Below, one piece after another: positions 1 to 12,006 of a DNA stretch of 64,000 bases (position 1 is its first letter; the number at the start of each line of letters is the position of its first letter). The position numbers and the translations under genes were made by a program. The notes under the pieces are model-generated. The model saw nothing but the letters and a program-made list of their open reading frames with translations. It did no database searches and was not told where the DNA came from. Origin of the DNA: Asterias rubens (Eukaryota; Echinodermata; Asteroidea; Forcipulatida; Asteriidae); assembly GCF_902459465.1 (NCBI RefSeq), contig NC_047066.1:14573047-14637046 (forward strand), in the 5' to 3' direction.

Positions 1-1387
1 TGCAACTACATTTCAACCTGTTCATTTCATACAATTATATTGCAATTTACACACAGTAACTGTCTTTTAGTTTAAAAAGCTTAGTAAAACAATAAAGCAA
101 TTTTATATACATCTGGGAGCTAGCAGATGATAGTGATGAAGTGTTTGTGTTAATTTACAAGCAAAATGGAAAATATAAGAATAGTAGTAAAAGAAAATAA
201 CAATAATCGTCAGTTTATTTAAACGGTGGTGAGTACATTGTTTGATTCCATTTGACAGGCATTAGAGTTAAGAAAACAACTATTAATTTGAATAAAATTT
301 AGTGTGATCTTATTGAACAACAGTGTCCCCTAATGCATGTTGGAATACCAAAGTTCATCGTTAAAGATAATAGGTGGGCATGATAAGCCATTCATTGTAT
401 TATAAGTACTTACAAACTCTGCAAAATGTGAAGAGACAGACAGTAAATTAGTTAGGGGCAATAAATCTTGCTATTTGTACTGTCCACTTATTAAATTGTT
501 GTTTCCATGCAACCAAGATGCAACAAGGTTATTTTTGAGTATTTGTTGTTCCACATTCCATCTTATCTTAACGTGATTCTGCACCAAATTTGGATGTCAC
601 ATGGAAGTGGAACACCTTTTTTTGTATCCCTTTTTCTTTTTTTTTCTTTTTTTTTTTTCGTCACATAAACAGAATTTAGGCGATTTACAATATTTTGTTG
701 TTGTGAAGCATCGTAATGTACATAATGCCATATTGCCTCCTTTGCCTTTGGCTTCAGACATTTCAGATTGTGGATGCTCTTCAAGGATATATTTAGGTTT
801 AGGAAATTAATTGTCCAGATATTCTGATGAATCAAATACAAGGCGTACAAAATGTTCACTTCCAACAATAATACTTTTACAAGTGTACAAAACAGATTGA
901 CCAGCAGGGCAGGAAGACTTAACTATAAACAGATTGTCCAGATGACGCCCATAAACCCCTCTTTCTTTTACTGTACACTTAATCCTATTATCTGTGTCTT
1001 TGCTTTGGTTTTAGTTGGTTTCAATGAGTCTTCCTTGAAATTTTAAACAGTGCATCTCTGACAACCTTGTATTCCAACAAATAATTTATGGCTTGACATT
1101 TCGACTCTAGCAGGAGTCTTCCTCAGAGGCTAAATGACAACACAACAAATATAAACCTTGTAATCCTATACAACATACAGTGTCTCAAAGTTATTTCAAT
1201 CACGTTGTTTACCCATTGACATTGTATGTTATTGTTAAAAATGTGACTACTGCAACAAGTCTCCTAATTAGGTAGGAGCCAGCAAATCGCTACATTTACA
1301 ATATCATGAACTAGTGTAATGTGTACGTTATGATATTAGTTCAGTTGTTTTGTTTTTATAGTTCACTTTCGCATGTTAAGTGAGGTA

Positions 1388-3349
1388 CTATTCTAACTGG
1401 GAAACAACTTGGAAGATGTTTACTAATGTCAGTGCTTCTACTACAAGATTGCCAGATGGTGTGAATGTGATGTCATTGGCATCACCACAATCCTCAATGA
1501 CACATCCAATGTACTTGCCATCAGGACTGTACTGACATATTCTATTGGTTCCTCCATCAAACTGAGCAACAAAGATACTACCATCCTTATCACAGCACAC
1601 ACCATAGGATATTCCAGACTGATCAGTATCTACTGAGAACACCTTTACACCCTGATAATCAACTGAGTGTAAATGTGGATCACTTGGACTGCTGTAGATA
1701 ATCCTCTCATTGTATAAAGTCAAATAGTCTACCTGTACTGGAGTAGAGAATGTTCTGATGAGTGATCCATCAGGGTTGTAGAGTGAGATTAGCTCTTGTA
1801 AATAACCCACTGCTATGAGATTGTTTTCATCCACTGCAAGGCATGATGGGGAGAGCTTTCTCTCACTTAGCTGGAACTGATGAATGAGCATATATTTCCT
1901 GTTAAAAACCTTGACTTCTAGATTGTCAATTACATACAGGTGATCATTATTGTCCACAGTGAGTGCTGATGGTTCAGAAAGACCTTTTAGTTTTAATCTT
2001 TGTGGGCAGTGAGTAGACTGGGATGTGTTTGCTGCTACTTGAGGTTTAAATGCAATCAAGGCATTGTGGTCTATATATAATACTACTATTTCATTGTCGG
2101 AGAAAGCTGCAACAAACTTTACCACCTGAAATTCTGTGAAGTCAAATTGACTAAAACTTTCCTTCAGATTCCACTCCTGTTTTGTATGGATTGTTTCATG
2201 TTCCTTGGCCTGAGCCTCTGCTTTAGCTTGTTGCTCATCTTCCAGCACCAGTCTTCCCACTGACCTTTCACCTTCTTCAAACTCAAGAAAGGAAAGCCTG
2301 TCAGACACAATCTCGCCTTGTATCTTAGTAAGTTCATCAAGATTGTTTTTAAGTTTCAGCTTGAAATCCAGAATCTCATGAGAGCTTGCTTGGGTGATGA
2401 ACTGATTCACTTCATCCAGCTTGTGCTCTACCTGGGTCACTTCTTGTGTGTTGGTTGCCTCTGCAGTTTCAAATGTCTGGACTCTGTCTTTGTAAACACT
2501 CCCTGCCTCTTGTTTCAGCTGCTTTTCCTCTTCTGTGATCTTTGCTCTCTCCTTGGCAGCCTTCTGGGAGATTTTCATATTGGTTTCAGCATATGAAGAT
2601 TCCAGTTTCTTGCGAGACTCACTAGCTTGTTCCATGGCAGTTTGAATTTCAGCCTTGCATTTCTCAGCTTTTGCAACCAGCTCTGCGACTTCCTGTTTGC
2701 ATTTATCCAAAGCCTCAGGTATACCAATAAGGTCATGTTTTGGATTGCCATGATCAAGAATGGTACAAGTTGTGCATTCTAAGTTCTGGCATGTGTTGCA
2801 GTAGATGTTCAGAGTCTGATCACTGTGCTTGTCACACTTTGGAATATACTCCCTGATTTTACTCCTGTACTTGTAGTTGACTTCTCCGGAATGCAGCTGT
2901 GCCAGCATGTAGACCTGATGAGATTTAGTAACAGGAAAACGTTGATGTGCATTTTGGCAATCCTGACAAAGGAAATAATCACAGTTTACACACCTGGCAA
3001 TTGCTGCATGCTGTTCATCATTACAGGCTTGACATTTGACCTCTGACCCATGACCCTCAATGAGTTGCTCCTGAACAGTAAACTCATCCACCAGGGCATT
3101 GATTTTAAAGTCCTTAGGTAGACTGTCAACCTTGTTGTCTTCTAGTGTTGTTTTCTTTCTGCACAGAGGACACAGTAGGATGGAGTTGTTAGGATCTTGT
3201 TGGTGAAGCTCCTTGAGGCATGTGAAGCAGAAGCTGTGTAGACAGTCTAGCATTGTTGGATTGATGAAGCGATTGGTGCATATTGGACATTCTAGATGAT
3301 CCTTACTGATCTTATCAAGCACTGAATGGACTGTGATACTGGCAGCCAT
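1388..3349 (-). CDS. TRIM-type RING E3 ubiquitin ligase, NHL-like C-terminus (array copy 1, intact)
   Basis: Intact 653-residue frame in one coding exon. The RING is at residues 21-63 (C21, C24, C36, H38, C41, C44, C60, C63). B-box 1 is at 106-144 (C106, C109, C120, C123, C128, C131, H135, H144) and B-box 2 at 172-205 (C172, H175, C184, C187, C192, C195, H200, H205). A charged coiled coil follows at about 211-330. The C-terminal 220 residues contain repeated blocks such as ALTVDNNDHLYVIDN and CLAVDENNLIAVG, typical of NHL beta-propeller blades. In this family the RING transfers ubiquitin, the coiled coil dimerises and the propeller binds targets. The start is chosen because RING spacing follows directly and all four copies begin MAAS or MAAR. 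The frame is open upstream to a predicted splice acceptor at 3379-3381. Targets are unknown; an innate-immune role is possible but unproven. Confidence 0.9.
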   Translation of the reverse strand: MAASITVHSVLDKISKDHLECPICTNRFINPTMLDCLHSFCFTCLKELHQQDPNNSILLCPLCRKKTTLEDNKVDSLPKDFKINALVDEFTVQEQLIEGHGSEVKCQACNDEQHAAIARCVNCDYFLCQDCQNAHQRFPVTKSHQVYMLAQLHSGEVNYKYRSKIREYIPKCDKHSDQTLNIYCNTCQNLECTTCTILDHGNPKHDLIGIPEALDKCKQEVAELVAKAEKCKAEIQTAMEQASESRKKLESSYAETNMKISQKAAKERAKITEEEKQLKQEAGSVYKDRVQTFETAEATNTQEVTQVEHKLDEVNQFITQASSHEILDFKLKLKNNLDELTKIQGEIVSDRLSFLEFEEGERSVGRLVLEDEQQAKAEAQAKEHETIHTKQEWNLKESFSQFDFTEFQVVKFVAAFSDNEIVVLYIDHNALIAFKPQVAANTSQSTHCPQRLKLKGLSEPSALTVDNNDHLYVIDNLEVKVFNRKYMLIHQFQLSERKLSPSCLAVDENNLIAVGYLQELISLYNPDGSLIRTFSTPVQVDYLTLYNERIIYSSPSDPHLHSVDYQGVKVFSVDTDQSGISYGVCCDKDGSIFVAQFDGGTNRICQYSPDGKYIGCVIEDCGDANDITFTPSGNLVVEALTLVNIFQVVSQLE

Positions 3350-3796
3350 CTTTGACTTTAGCTTGTTACAATCTTTCCCTGTTGGTACAAAAAGGTCAAT
3401 TCATTTTTTATTAATCTACTCATGTTTTCAAATGTTATATCTTTTATTGTGTCAAATGACTTCAGGTGACTGTTCTTGTACAAAAGACAAATGTGCTGGA
3501 CCATGTTTTTGCACATATATGTATAGTATGTATACGTATAGTGCATAATTTGTGCATTGTTCATGTTGAACACTACATTACAACACACATTAATATATTG
3601 CGCTCATGGCTGTGTTGAGGTTGAGACTCAAAATTTAGTGCCCTCTTCTGGTACAAGAAAAGGCCTATAAATATAGTACTCCACTTGTTTGGAGAGTTTG
3701 CTTAACTGCCCTTTATATATAGTTTTGCCCCTGGCAGTTGCTCAACTATTGACTGACCCTATTTAAAAAAAAAAAATTTAGTTGCAGACCTACCAA

Positions 3797-3844
3797 GTCT
3801 CACGCATTAGGCGTGAGACTCGCGCATTAGGCGTGAGACTCAAG
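3797..3844. repeat. Duplicated GTCTCACGC/GCGTGAGAC palindrome
   Basis: AGTCTCACGCATTAGGCGTG is followed by a second copy of the GCGCATTAGGCGTGAGACTC half. The same arrangement is at about 21546-21592 in unit 3. Likely an end of an old repeat; identity not recognised. Confidence 0.5.
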
Positions 3845-4149
3845 AAAAGAAACAAGAAAATAACGCACAATCTTCAGAATGCACGCAGTTTTTCAGAATT
3901 ATTAACTTGAGCTGGCATGCAAACAGAGTGCAAATTTGAAGATTGCGCACGCTTTTTGCTCTATCAGATGATTCAGCCGACAATTCGGCAAAGCGCAAAA
4001 CGTGAATTGCGCACAAGTTTGTCGGATTCCTTAGCAAATCTGTTGAGTGTCAGTGTACCTTCGTCAACCACATTCACATGCAAACCATATTTTACAGGTA
4101 CATGGTACAAATAATTTTCCCTACAGTTCACGGACTAACAAGTACTTAC

Positions 4150-4242
4150 ACACCCTCCTGTTCCTTGTATGTGCTGTGTCTGTGCTGTATTGATTCATAC
4201 AGTCCCTAGTGCACTCTGTAGCAGTTGGCATTATTGCTCATC
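4150..4242 (-). other. Predicted non-coding first exon of TRIM copy 1
   Basis: A minus-strand GTAAGT donor (4149-4144) ends this exon. The 5' end is placed about 30 nt downstream of a TATA box at 4270-4278, so it is approximate. The predicted 771-bp intron (4149-3379) ends at an acceptor reading ACCAACAG, leaving a 29-nt leader before the ATG. Compared with copy 3, 83 nt are deleted here just upstream of the donor, but the donor itself survives. Inferred from conservation across four units; no transcript evidence. Confidence 0.6.
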
Positions 4243-4269
4243 ATTCCTTGAAAAAAACAAATCCCCTTT

Positions 4270-4278
4270 CTATTTATA
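4270..4278 (-). promoter_or_regulatory. TATA box, TRIM copy 1
   Basis: TATAAATAG on the minus strand. A TGACATCA-like sequence (CRE/AP-1-like) lies a few bases upstream, and AAAGGGGATTTG follows downstream. TATA-type elements are present at the equivalent place in all four units. Confidence 0.6.
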
Positions 4279-5044
4279 GATCCAATGATGTCACCGTGAA
4301 GTGTGGTAAATCATGTACATTACAAGGCATGATGATGTACATGTAGACTTTAGGCCCTACACCTCTACAGTGGACGTGTTCTATTTTAACATACATGTAG
4401 TGGAAGATTTCAAACTGAGTGATTGGCCAAGTAAACATAATAACATGTTGCTCATCCCTGCTGCGTTGGATGCCGCCCTGGTTTAAAAAAATATATATAT
4501 AATAATAAATAATCAATGAAATCATACAAATTTTCAATCTATCTTTTCTGCATTAAACCATCTACATGTATTTGTTATGGTGGAACATAGCATGGGGAGG
4601 GGCTTTGGGGAGGGGGTATTGCAATCAGCTGCAAAAGCATAATGGGGATCTAAAAGAATTACCATTGAAATGGTCTCAATCAGCACTGAAAACATAAAAG
4701 TAGGGTCTAAAGAGCAGTTTCATTTGCTGCAGCTACAACAACCTTAGGGCCTATTCAAATCTTGTATAAATCGTAGAGTTTTGGTGGTACTTTTTGTACG
4801 TGGAGCTTCATAGTGTTCGATTGCAAGAGTGTGGATGGACTTTTTTCAACGTTTGGGCTGCCCACCTTTCCTGGCCGTTCCCCTGGCCAAAGGGATCTCT
4901 GCTCCTCCTATAATCTAAAAAACCTGTTGGTTTTTTTATGAAAATCAAAAGGGCAACAGTAGAGGACCGGACCTTCTCATGATCAACGGCTGGTCTTCTG
5001 TGCTATAGAATCCTCTGTATAATCACATTGACAACAACATCAAC

Positions 5045-5500
5045 ACCGCGTTCACACTTGATCCTGCTAGGAGGATCAAAGGAGGATCTGATCTCAAAAG
5101 GGCGATCAAAGGGAGATCACCAGCTAGTGTGAACGCGATCAGGATCACGATCAGATCCTCCTTGTTGATCTCCCTTTATTGCAAGATCAAAGGGAGATCA
5201 GATCCTGCAAAGGTGATCCAAAAAAAAGTGTGAACACCGATCCAGATCAGATCCTGCAACTTAAGCTGCTCACATCCGGTGTGTCAGGTCGTTAAAAAAA
5301 CTAGCGCACACAATCAATGACCTCGCACAGTAACCTTTGCCGTCAGCTGAACTGAACTTCCATTTATCTATGCAAGATCAATGCGAGATCACACTCAAGT
5401 GTGAATGCGGAGTGGGGATCCCTGCACAAAAATGCTTGATCTCGCTTTCGGGATCTGATCCTCCTTGGATTCTTGTAAGAGGATCAAGTGTAAACGCGGT
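5045..5500. mobile_element. GATC-crowded foldback element, unit 1
   Basis: Ends are inverted: ACCGCGTTCACACTTGATCC at the left, and GGATCAAGTGTAAACGCGGT at the right. Inside are further inverted pairs with GTGTGAACGC. I count about 25 GATC tetramers in 456 bp, where about two are expected by chance. No coding potential. A non-autonomous nested foldback is the best description. Confidence 0.75.
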
Positions 5501-6270
5501 AAAAGTCGCTTCGGACCTTCGAGGGTAAATTTGATAAATATCTGTTCGAGAGACCTATACAAATATCATATGAGGCTGTTAATCTGGACTGATAAATTCC
5601 TGGACTGTTTAATCTCACCATTCTATCAATAGCCAAAGCAGGTTTCCACGAATGCAGACGAAAACTTCAAACTTAAAAAAAATAAATGTTACTAACAGGG
5701 GCTTCAGGACAATCTCAATATTTTAACTTTAACCCTTTTTTGGCCAAATAGACGTGAGTGTTTCGGAGAAAACATTTTTTTTACCATATTTTTACTTGAG
5801 GTAAGAGACTCGTTATATTTTGTCTGTTTCCTATGGACTCCATTTATTAGAAAAATGTAACAACTATATTTCAGAGCATCCTGTAGCCCCTCTTTAATAA
5901 ATTTGCAATTGTCATAGAGTCTTGTTCCGATTAAATAATAACAATTATCATAGTGTTTGATGGACAAGTAAAATCTTGTATCCGTTTAGGTTTAGGTTTA
6001 CACTGTGAACATTTATTTACAATCTCATTGGATACATTCAATATGCTGATGCTGTGCAATAGTGCAGCACCAGGCTTTCAAAAGTGTGTTGGTACCTTAT
6101 GTTATTTTTGTTCCTGCATTACAACACACACAGAACAAACTTTCAAAGGTCAAAAATTATGATCCCTCTTCTGTTATGGTAAGTAGTATCACGTACCATC
6201 ACATCGCCCCTGTATGTTGTACTAGCAGTGAATGGGACCTGGCTATAGCAGGCATGTTATTTCTTATACA

Positions 6271-7203
6271 TTAACCCACACCTGTGACGTCATGCTATCG
6301 TTAAATCGCTCCATTATTTTGCACGAATGGCGCGATGGGTACACAACTATTCACCCATTGTGCAAACTGGTGAAACTATTGTTATAAATTTAAGGATTAG
6401 TAAGAGTAAATGACGCCATAGACCATATTTTGTTTTGTACACAAGTTAGAACCACGCATTTATTACAAAATGATCGTAAAGACTTTCCACAAGTTAGTGA
6501 ACAGCTACATTGTTAAATTATTATTTAGCTGAGATGTTAAAAAGTGTAGCTTAACTACAACAGTCATTTAAGCAGGCCTTTTCTCAGATAATTCAATTTA
6601 ATTTAACCAGTAGGCCTACTGTCTTAAATTAATTCAAACTGCTTAATTTATCATACACAAACATGGTAAGTGAGTAAGCTCCCTCAACATTAAGTTTGCA
6701 AAGATACTTATTTCAATCTCATTATAAAATAACAGGAATTTTACTGAAATTGTTGCTTATTAAGTTATCTTAAATTTGTTAATCAAAGTTATGTCAGAAA
6801 TAATCTTAAACTACAGTCTTGTACGGTAGGTCACTTCTTTTATCTTAACCTTTTGCTTTTTTTGTAGACCTAGCAAGTCGGCTACAACATCATCCGTGTC
6901 ATAGTCACTTTCTATCACTAGTTTACTTTGAGTCAAAAAACAATAATTTTTCTGCTGCCACTTTCGCTCCCGATCCATGATGCCACTGTCAAAGGAATGA
7001 GCCTTTTTTATTTCCTGAATGTTGGTCTTCGTCCATATACATTGTAGCATGTTCATGCGCCACCAGCTAGTGGTGTTCACTGTAGTGAAAAAGCTTACAT
7101 AATACATGCAAACAGTTGACTTAAAAGTTAAACAATACTGCGCCATTCGTGCAAAATAATCGAGCGATTTTAACAATAGCATGACGTCACAGGTGTGGGT
7201 TAA
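6271..7203. mobile_element. ~930-bp terminal-inverted-repeat element, unit 1
   Basis: The left end TTAACCCACACCTGTGACGT is matched in inverse at the right end (to 7203), with about 60 bp of inverted similarity including GCACGAATGGCGC. A second hairpin (7207-7282) abuts it. Unit 2 lacks the block at about 16420, and the flanks TATACA/TATACG suggest a short target duplication. A minus-strand frame of 143 residues (6811-7242) reads partly through the terminal repeat. I do not recognise it as a transposase and do not call it a gene. Confidence 0.75.
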
Positions 7204-7206
7204 GTC

Positions 7207-7282
7207 GCATAATGCCCTCGGTGAACGCGCCATTCGTGGCATTCTTACCCACGAATGGCGCGCACCTCGGACATTATCCTAT
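7207..7282. repeat. Imperfect palindrome flanking the TIR element, unit 1
   Basis: GCGCCATTCGTGG is opposed by CCACGAATGGCGC with CCCTCGG/CTCGG outside. Part of the block absent from unit 2, so it probably belongs to the same insertion. Repeated at about 25508-25583. Confidence 0.6.
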
Positions 7283-7915
7283 ACGTAATTCAATTTATAA
7301 ATTACTTTGCTCAAGATCTGCTCTATAGTCAATTGTTCTTTGTACAACCTAAAATCATTCAAATAGAACTATTGATAGTACTAGAATATTATTATCATTA
7401 TTATTCATTCGGCCATTTCATAAAGAACAATACAATACATGTAATTGCAAACATTAGATTACAGTAATAGGAAAAACAAAATGAACAAATATGTTGAACA
7501 GAACTAAATAAAGGCATACATGCTAAATAATATGTACTGTTTATTTAAGTGTTTTTATGAATGGCACTTTTGTACAATGGTTCACATTAACTTTTACAAA
7601 CACCAGCAAGCTCATTGTGAAGTGTGTTACCAGCTAGGACCAGTACATAAAGCTGCTGAATGCACAACCAGTAGCTGAGTATAATAAACATAGTCACCAA
7701 TAAGGTGTCCAGCCAAAATACCATGTCATGGGAGTACCCTGTTATTAGACTGGTATTCTATTTAATCTTTAAGAAATCTTTAAGCAACTCCATGAAACTG
7801 GGCCCAGTCTTCATGTAAGACACACTGGTGTGGAAGCAAAGTAGCTGCTTCTATTCCATTGCAAGTGTACGGTACTCTTTAGTGAGTATGGTCATTACAG
7901 TACAGGACATAAATT

Positions 7916-8116
7916 GTACACTTTGACAGGAGTGCCACCTACGTAACCTGTGGGCCCAACTGGAGCTAGTCAGGAGTAAATATTGCTTTTAAAAAGTCTT
8001 CTGCTTAAAAAAAAAAAAAATGTACACTTTGACAGGAGTGCAACCTACGTAACCTGTGGGCCCAACTGGAGCTATTCAGGAGTAAATATTGCTTTTGAAA
8101 AGTCTTCTGCTTAACA
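7916..8116. repeat. 106-bp direct repeat dimer, unit 1
   Basis: Two copies beginning GTACACTTTGACAGGAGTG at 7916 and 8022, each ending in an A-run. Equivalent dimers occur in units 2 and 3. Confidence 0.85.
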
Positions 8117-10043
8117 ACACAAATCAGCAGTGTACGAATCACAGATGGTACATGTAGAAACCATGGTATGATTGGATTTAATCTTTGTTTGTTATATTTT
8201 TATTGTGCTTGCCTCTTTTTTTAGGGCTGAAGCATCTCTATGAAATTGGGCCCAAGATCCAAACCACACTCCAATAGTACCAGAGCCTCAGTTCAATGTT
8301 CTATAAACCACTCAGCCAGCTTTAAAACTAATCAGATACATTCCAAACTTTTCATTTCCATTTACACAAGATACTTTTGTTTTAAAAAGCTTTTAAAATG
8401 AAAGCATTATTCTATACATGTGAGAGCATACCTGATGATGTGTTTATCTAAACTAACAAGCAAAATAGAAAATATGAAAAAAAATAGTAACAATAAATTA
8501 CCAATAATCATTAGTTTACTTGAACAGTGGTGAATACATTGTCTGATTTCAGTTGACAGGCATTAAAAACAAAACAAAAAAACCCTATTAATATGAATAA
8601 ATGTGACCTTATTGAACAACAGTGCCCTCTAATGCATGTAAATGCAACTACATTTCAACCTGTTCATTTCATACATTTATTTTGCAATTTACACACAGTA
8701 ACTGTCTTTTAGTTTAAAAAGCTTAGTAAAACAATAAAGCAATTTTATATACATCTGGGAGCTAGCAGATGATAGTGATGAAGTGTTTGTGTTAATTTAC
8801 AAGCAAAATGGAAAATATAAGAATAGTAGGAAAAGAAAATAACAATAATCGTCAGTTTATTTAAACGGTGGTGAGTACGGTACATTGTTTGATTCCATTT
8901 AACGGCATTAGAGTTAAGAAAACAACTATTAATTTGAATAAAATTTAATGTGATCTTATTGAACAACAGTGTCCTTTAATGCATGTTGGAATACCAAACT
9001 TCATCGTTAAAGATAATAGGTGGGCATGATAAGCCATTCATTGTATTATAAGTACTTACTAACTCTGCAAAATGTGAAGAGACAGACAGTAAATTAGTTA
9101 GGGGCAATAAATCTTGCTATTTGTACTGTCCACTTATTAAATTGTTGTTTCCATGCAATCAAGATGCAACAAGGTTATTTTTGAGTATTTGTTCCACATT
9201 CCATCTTATTTTAATGTGATTCTGCACCAAATTTGGATGTCACATGGAAGTGGAACACCTTTTTTTGTATCCCTTTTTTTTTTTTTTTTTTTTTTCTTTT
9301 TTTTTTCTTCACATAAACAGTATTTAGGCGATTTACAATTTTGTTGTTGTGAAACATCGTAATGTACATAATGCCATATTGCCTCCTTTGCCTTTGGCTT
9401 CAGACATTTCAGATTGTGGATGCTCTTCAAGGATATATTTAGGTTTAGGAAATTAATTGTCCAGATATTCTGATGAATCAAATACAAGGTGTCCAAAATG
9501 TTCACTTCCAACAATAATACTTTTACAAGTGTACATAACAGAATGACCAGCAGGACAGGAAGACTAAACTATAAACAGATTGTCCAGATGACGCCCATAA
9601 ACCCCTCTTTCTTTTACTGTACACTTAATCCTATTATCTGTGTCTTTGCTTTGGTTTTAGTTGGTTTCAATGAGTCATCCTTGAAATTTTAAACAGTGCA
9701 TCTCTGACAACCTTGTATTCCAACAAATAGTTTGAGGCTTGACATTTCTTTCGACTCTAGCAGGAGTCTTCCTCAGAGGCTAAATGACACAACAAATATA
9801 AACCTTGTAATCTTATACAACATACAGTGTCTCAAAGTTATTTCAATCACATTGTTTACCCATTGACATTGTATGTTATTGTTAAAAATGTGACTACTGC
9901 AACAAGCCTCCTAATTAGGTAGGAGCCAGCAAATCGCTACATTTACAATATCATGAACTAGTGTAATGTGTATGTTATGATATTATTGGTTCAGTTGTTT
10001 TGTTTTTATAGTTCACTTTCGCATGTTAAGTGAGGTACTATTC

Positions 10044-12006
10044 TTACTGGGAAACAACTTGGAAGATGTTTACTGATTCTCCTGCTGCTACTACAAGATT
10101 GCTTGTTGGTGTGAATGTGATGTCCCAGGCATTACCACAATCCTCAATGACACATCCAATGTACTTGCCATCAGGACTGTACTTACATATTCTATTGTTT
10201 TGTGTTGTCCCATTATATTGAGCAACAAAGATACTTCCATCTTTATCACAGCACACACCATAGGATGATTCAGACTGATCAGTATCTACTGAGAACACCT
10301 TTCCACCCTGATAATCAACTGAGTGTAAATGTTTATCAGTGTTACTGCAGTATATACTGCTGTAGATAATCCTCTCCTTGTATAAAGTCAAATAGTCTAC
10401 TCTTACTGGAGTAAAGAATGTTCTGATGAGTGATCCATCAGGGTTGTAGAGTGAGATTAGCCCTTCTGAATAACCCACTGCTATGAGATTGTTTTCATCC
10501 ACTGCAAGGCATGATGGGGAGAGCTTTCTCTTACTTAGCTGGAACTGATGATGGAGCATATATTTCCTGTTAAAAACCTTGACTTCTAGATTGTCAATCA
10601 CATACAGGTGATCATTATTGTCCACAGTGAGTGCTGATGGTTCAGAAAGACCTTTTAGTTTTAATTTTTGTGGGCAGTGAGTAGACTGTGATGTGTCTGC
10701 TGCTACTTGAGGTTTCAATGCAAACAATGAATTGTGGTCTATATCTAATACTACTATTTCACTGTCGGAGAAAGCTGCAACAAACTCTCCCGTCTTAAAT
10801 TCTGTGAAGCCAAATTGACTGAAACTTTCCTTCAGTTTCCACTTTTGTTTGGTATTGATTGTTTCATGTTCCTTGGCCTGTACCTCTGCTTTAGCTTGTT
10901 GCTCATCTTCCAGTACCAGTCTTCCAACTGATCTTTCATATTCTTCAAACTCAAGAAAGGAAAGCCTGTCGGACACATTCTCACCTTGTTTCTTAGTAAG
11001 TTCATCAAGATTGTTTATAAGTTTCAGCTTGAAATCCAGAATCTCATGAGAACTTGCTTGGGTCATGAACTGATTCACTTCATCCAGCTTGTGCTCTACC
11101 TGGGTCACTTCTTTTGTGTTGGTTGCTTCTGCAGTTTCAAATGTCTGGACTCTGTCTTTGTAAACACTCTCTGCCTCTTGCTTCAGCTGCTTTTCCTTTT
11201 CGGTGATCTTTGCTCTCTCCTTGGCAGCCTTCAGTGAGATTTTCATACTGGTTTCAGCATATGAAGATTCCAGTTTCTTGCGAGACTCACTAGCTTGTTC
11301 CATGGCAGTTTGAATATCAGCCTTGCACTTCTCAGCTTTTGCAACCAGCTCTGTGACTTCCTGTTTGCATTTATCCAAAGCCTCAGGTATACCAATAAGG
11401 TCATGTTTTGGATTGCCATGATCAAGAACAGTACATGTTGTGCATTCTAACTTCTGGCATGTGTTGCAGTGCTTGATCACTGTGCTTGTCACACTTTGGA
11501 ATGTACTCCCTGATTTTACTCCTGTACGTGTAGTTGACTTCTCCGGAATGCAGCTGTGCCAGCATGTAGACCTGATGAGATTTAGTAACAGGAAAACGTT
11601 GATGTGCAGTTTGACAATCCTGACAAAGGAAATAATCACAGTCTACACACCTGGCGATTGCTGCATGCTCTTCATCATTACAGGCTTGACATTTGACCTC
11701 TGACCCATGACCCTCCATGAGTTCCTCCTGGACAGTAAACTCATCCACCAGGGCATTGAGTTTAAAGTCCTTAGGTAGACTGTCAACCTTGTTGTCTTCT
11801 AGTGTTGTTTTCTTTCTGCACAGAGGACACAGTAGGATGGAGTTGTTAGGATCTTGTTGGTGAAGCTCCTTGAGGCATGTGAAGCAGAAGCTGTGTAGAC
11901 AGTCTAGCATTGTTGGATTGATGAAGCGATTGGTGCATATTGGACATTCTAGATGATCCTTACTGATCTTATCAAGCAGTGAATGGACTGTGATACTGGC
12001 AGCCAT
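10044..12006 (-). pseudogene. TRIM-NHL-like gene, array copy 2, frameshifted
   Basis: Nearly identical to copy 1 but broken inside B-box 2. Around 11470 the bases between GATCA and CTGCAACACATG number 4 instead of 15, a net loss of 11 nt. The upstream part (11422-12006) encodes RING plus B-box 1 and then 15-20 foreign residues before a stop (194 residues in all). The downstream part, in another frame from about 11470 to 10044, keeps the coiled coil and propeller with no further stop. B-box 1 is of the copy-1 type. It may be a recent pseudogene, a gene for a RING/B-box-only short protein, or a sequencing error; the single lesion makes all three plausible. Confidence 0.8.

Larger units (their letters stand above)
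1..8642. repeat. Segmental array unit 1
   Basis: First of four head-to-tail units. From low to high coordinate it contains AT-rich 3' flank, TRIM copy 1 (minus), first exon and promoter, the GATC foldback, the TIR element and a 106-bp dimer. It ends in a roughly 343-bp tandem repeat. Apart from indels it is near-identical to unit 3 over several kilobases. No gene other than the TRIM was seen. Confidence 0.8.

Noticed and set aside
2318-2596. Plus-strand frames opposite the TRIM genes (also at 10986, 20094 and 31380)
   Set aside because: Shadows of the conserved coiled-coil coding sequence; no independent features.
6811-7242. 143-residue minus-strand open frame, present again at 25112-25543
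   Set aside because: It reads through the terminal inverted repeat and adjoining hairpin, matches no protein I know, and its survival in two recent duplicates is not evidence of selection.
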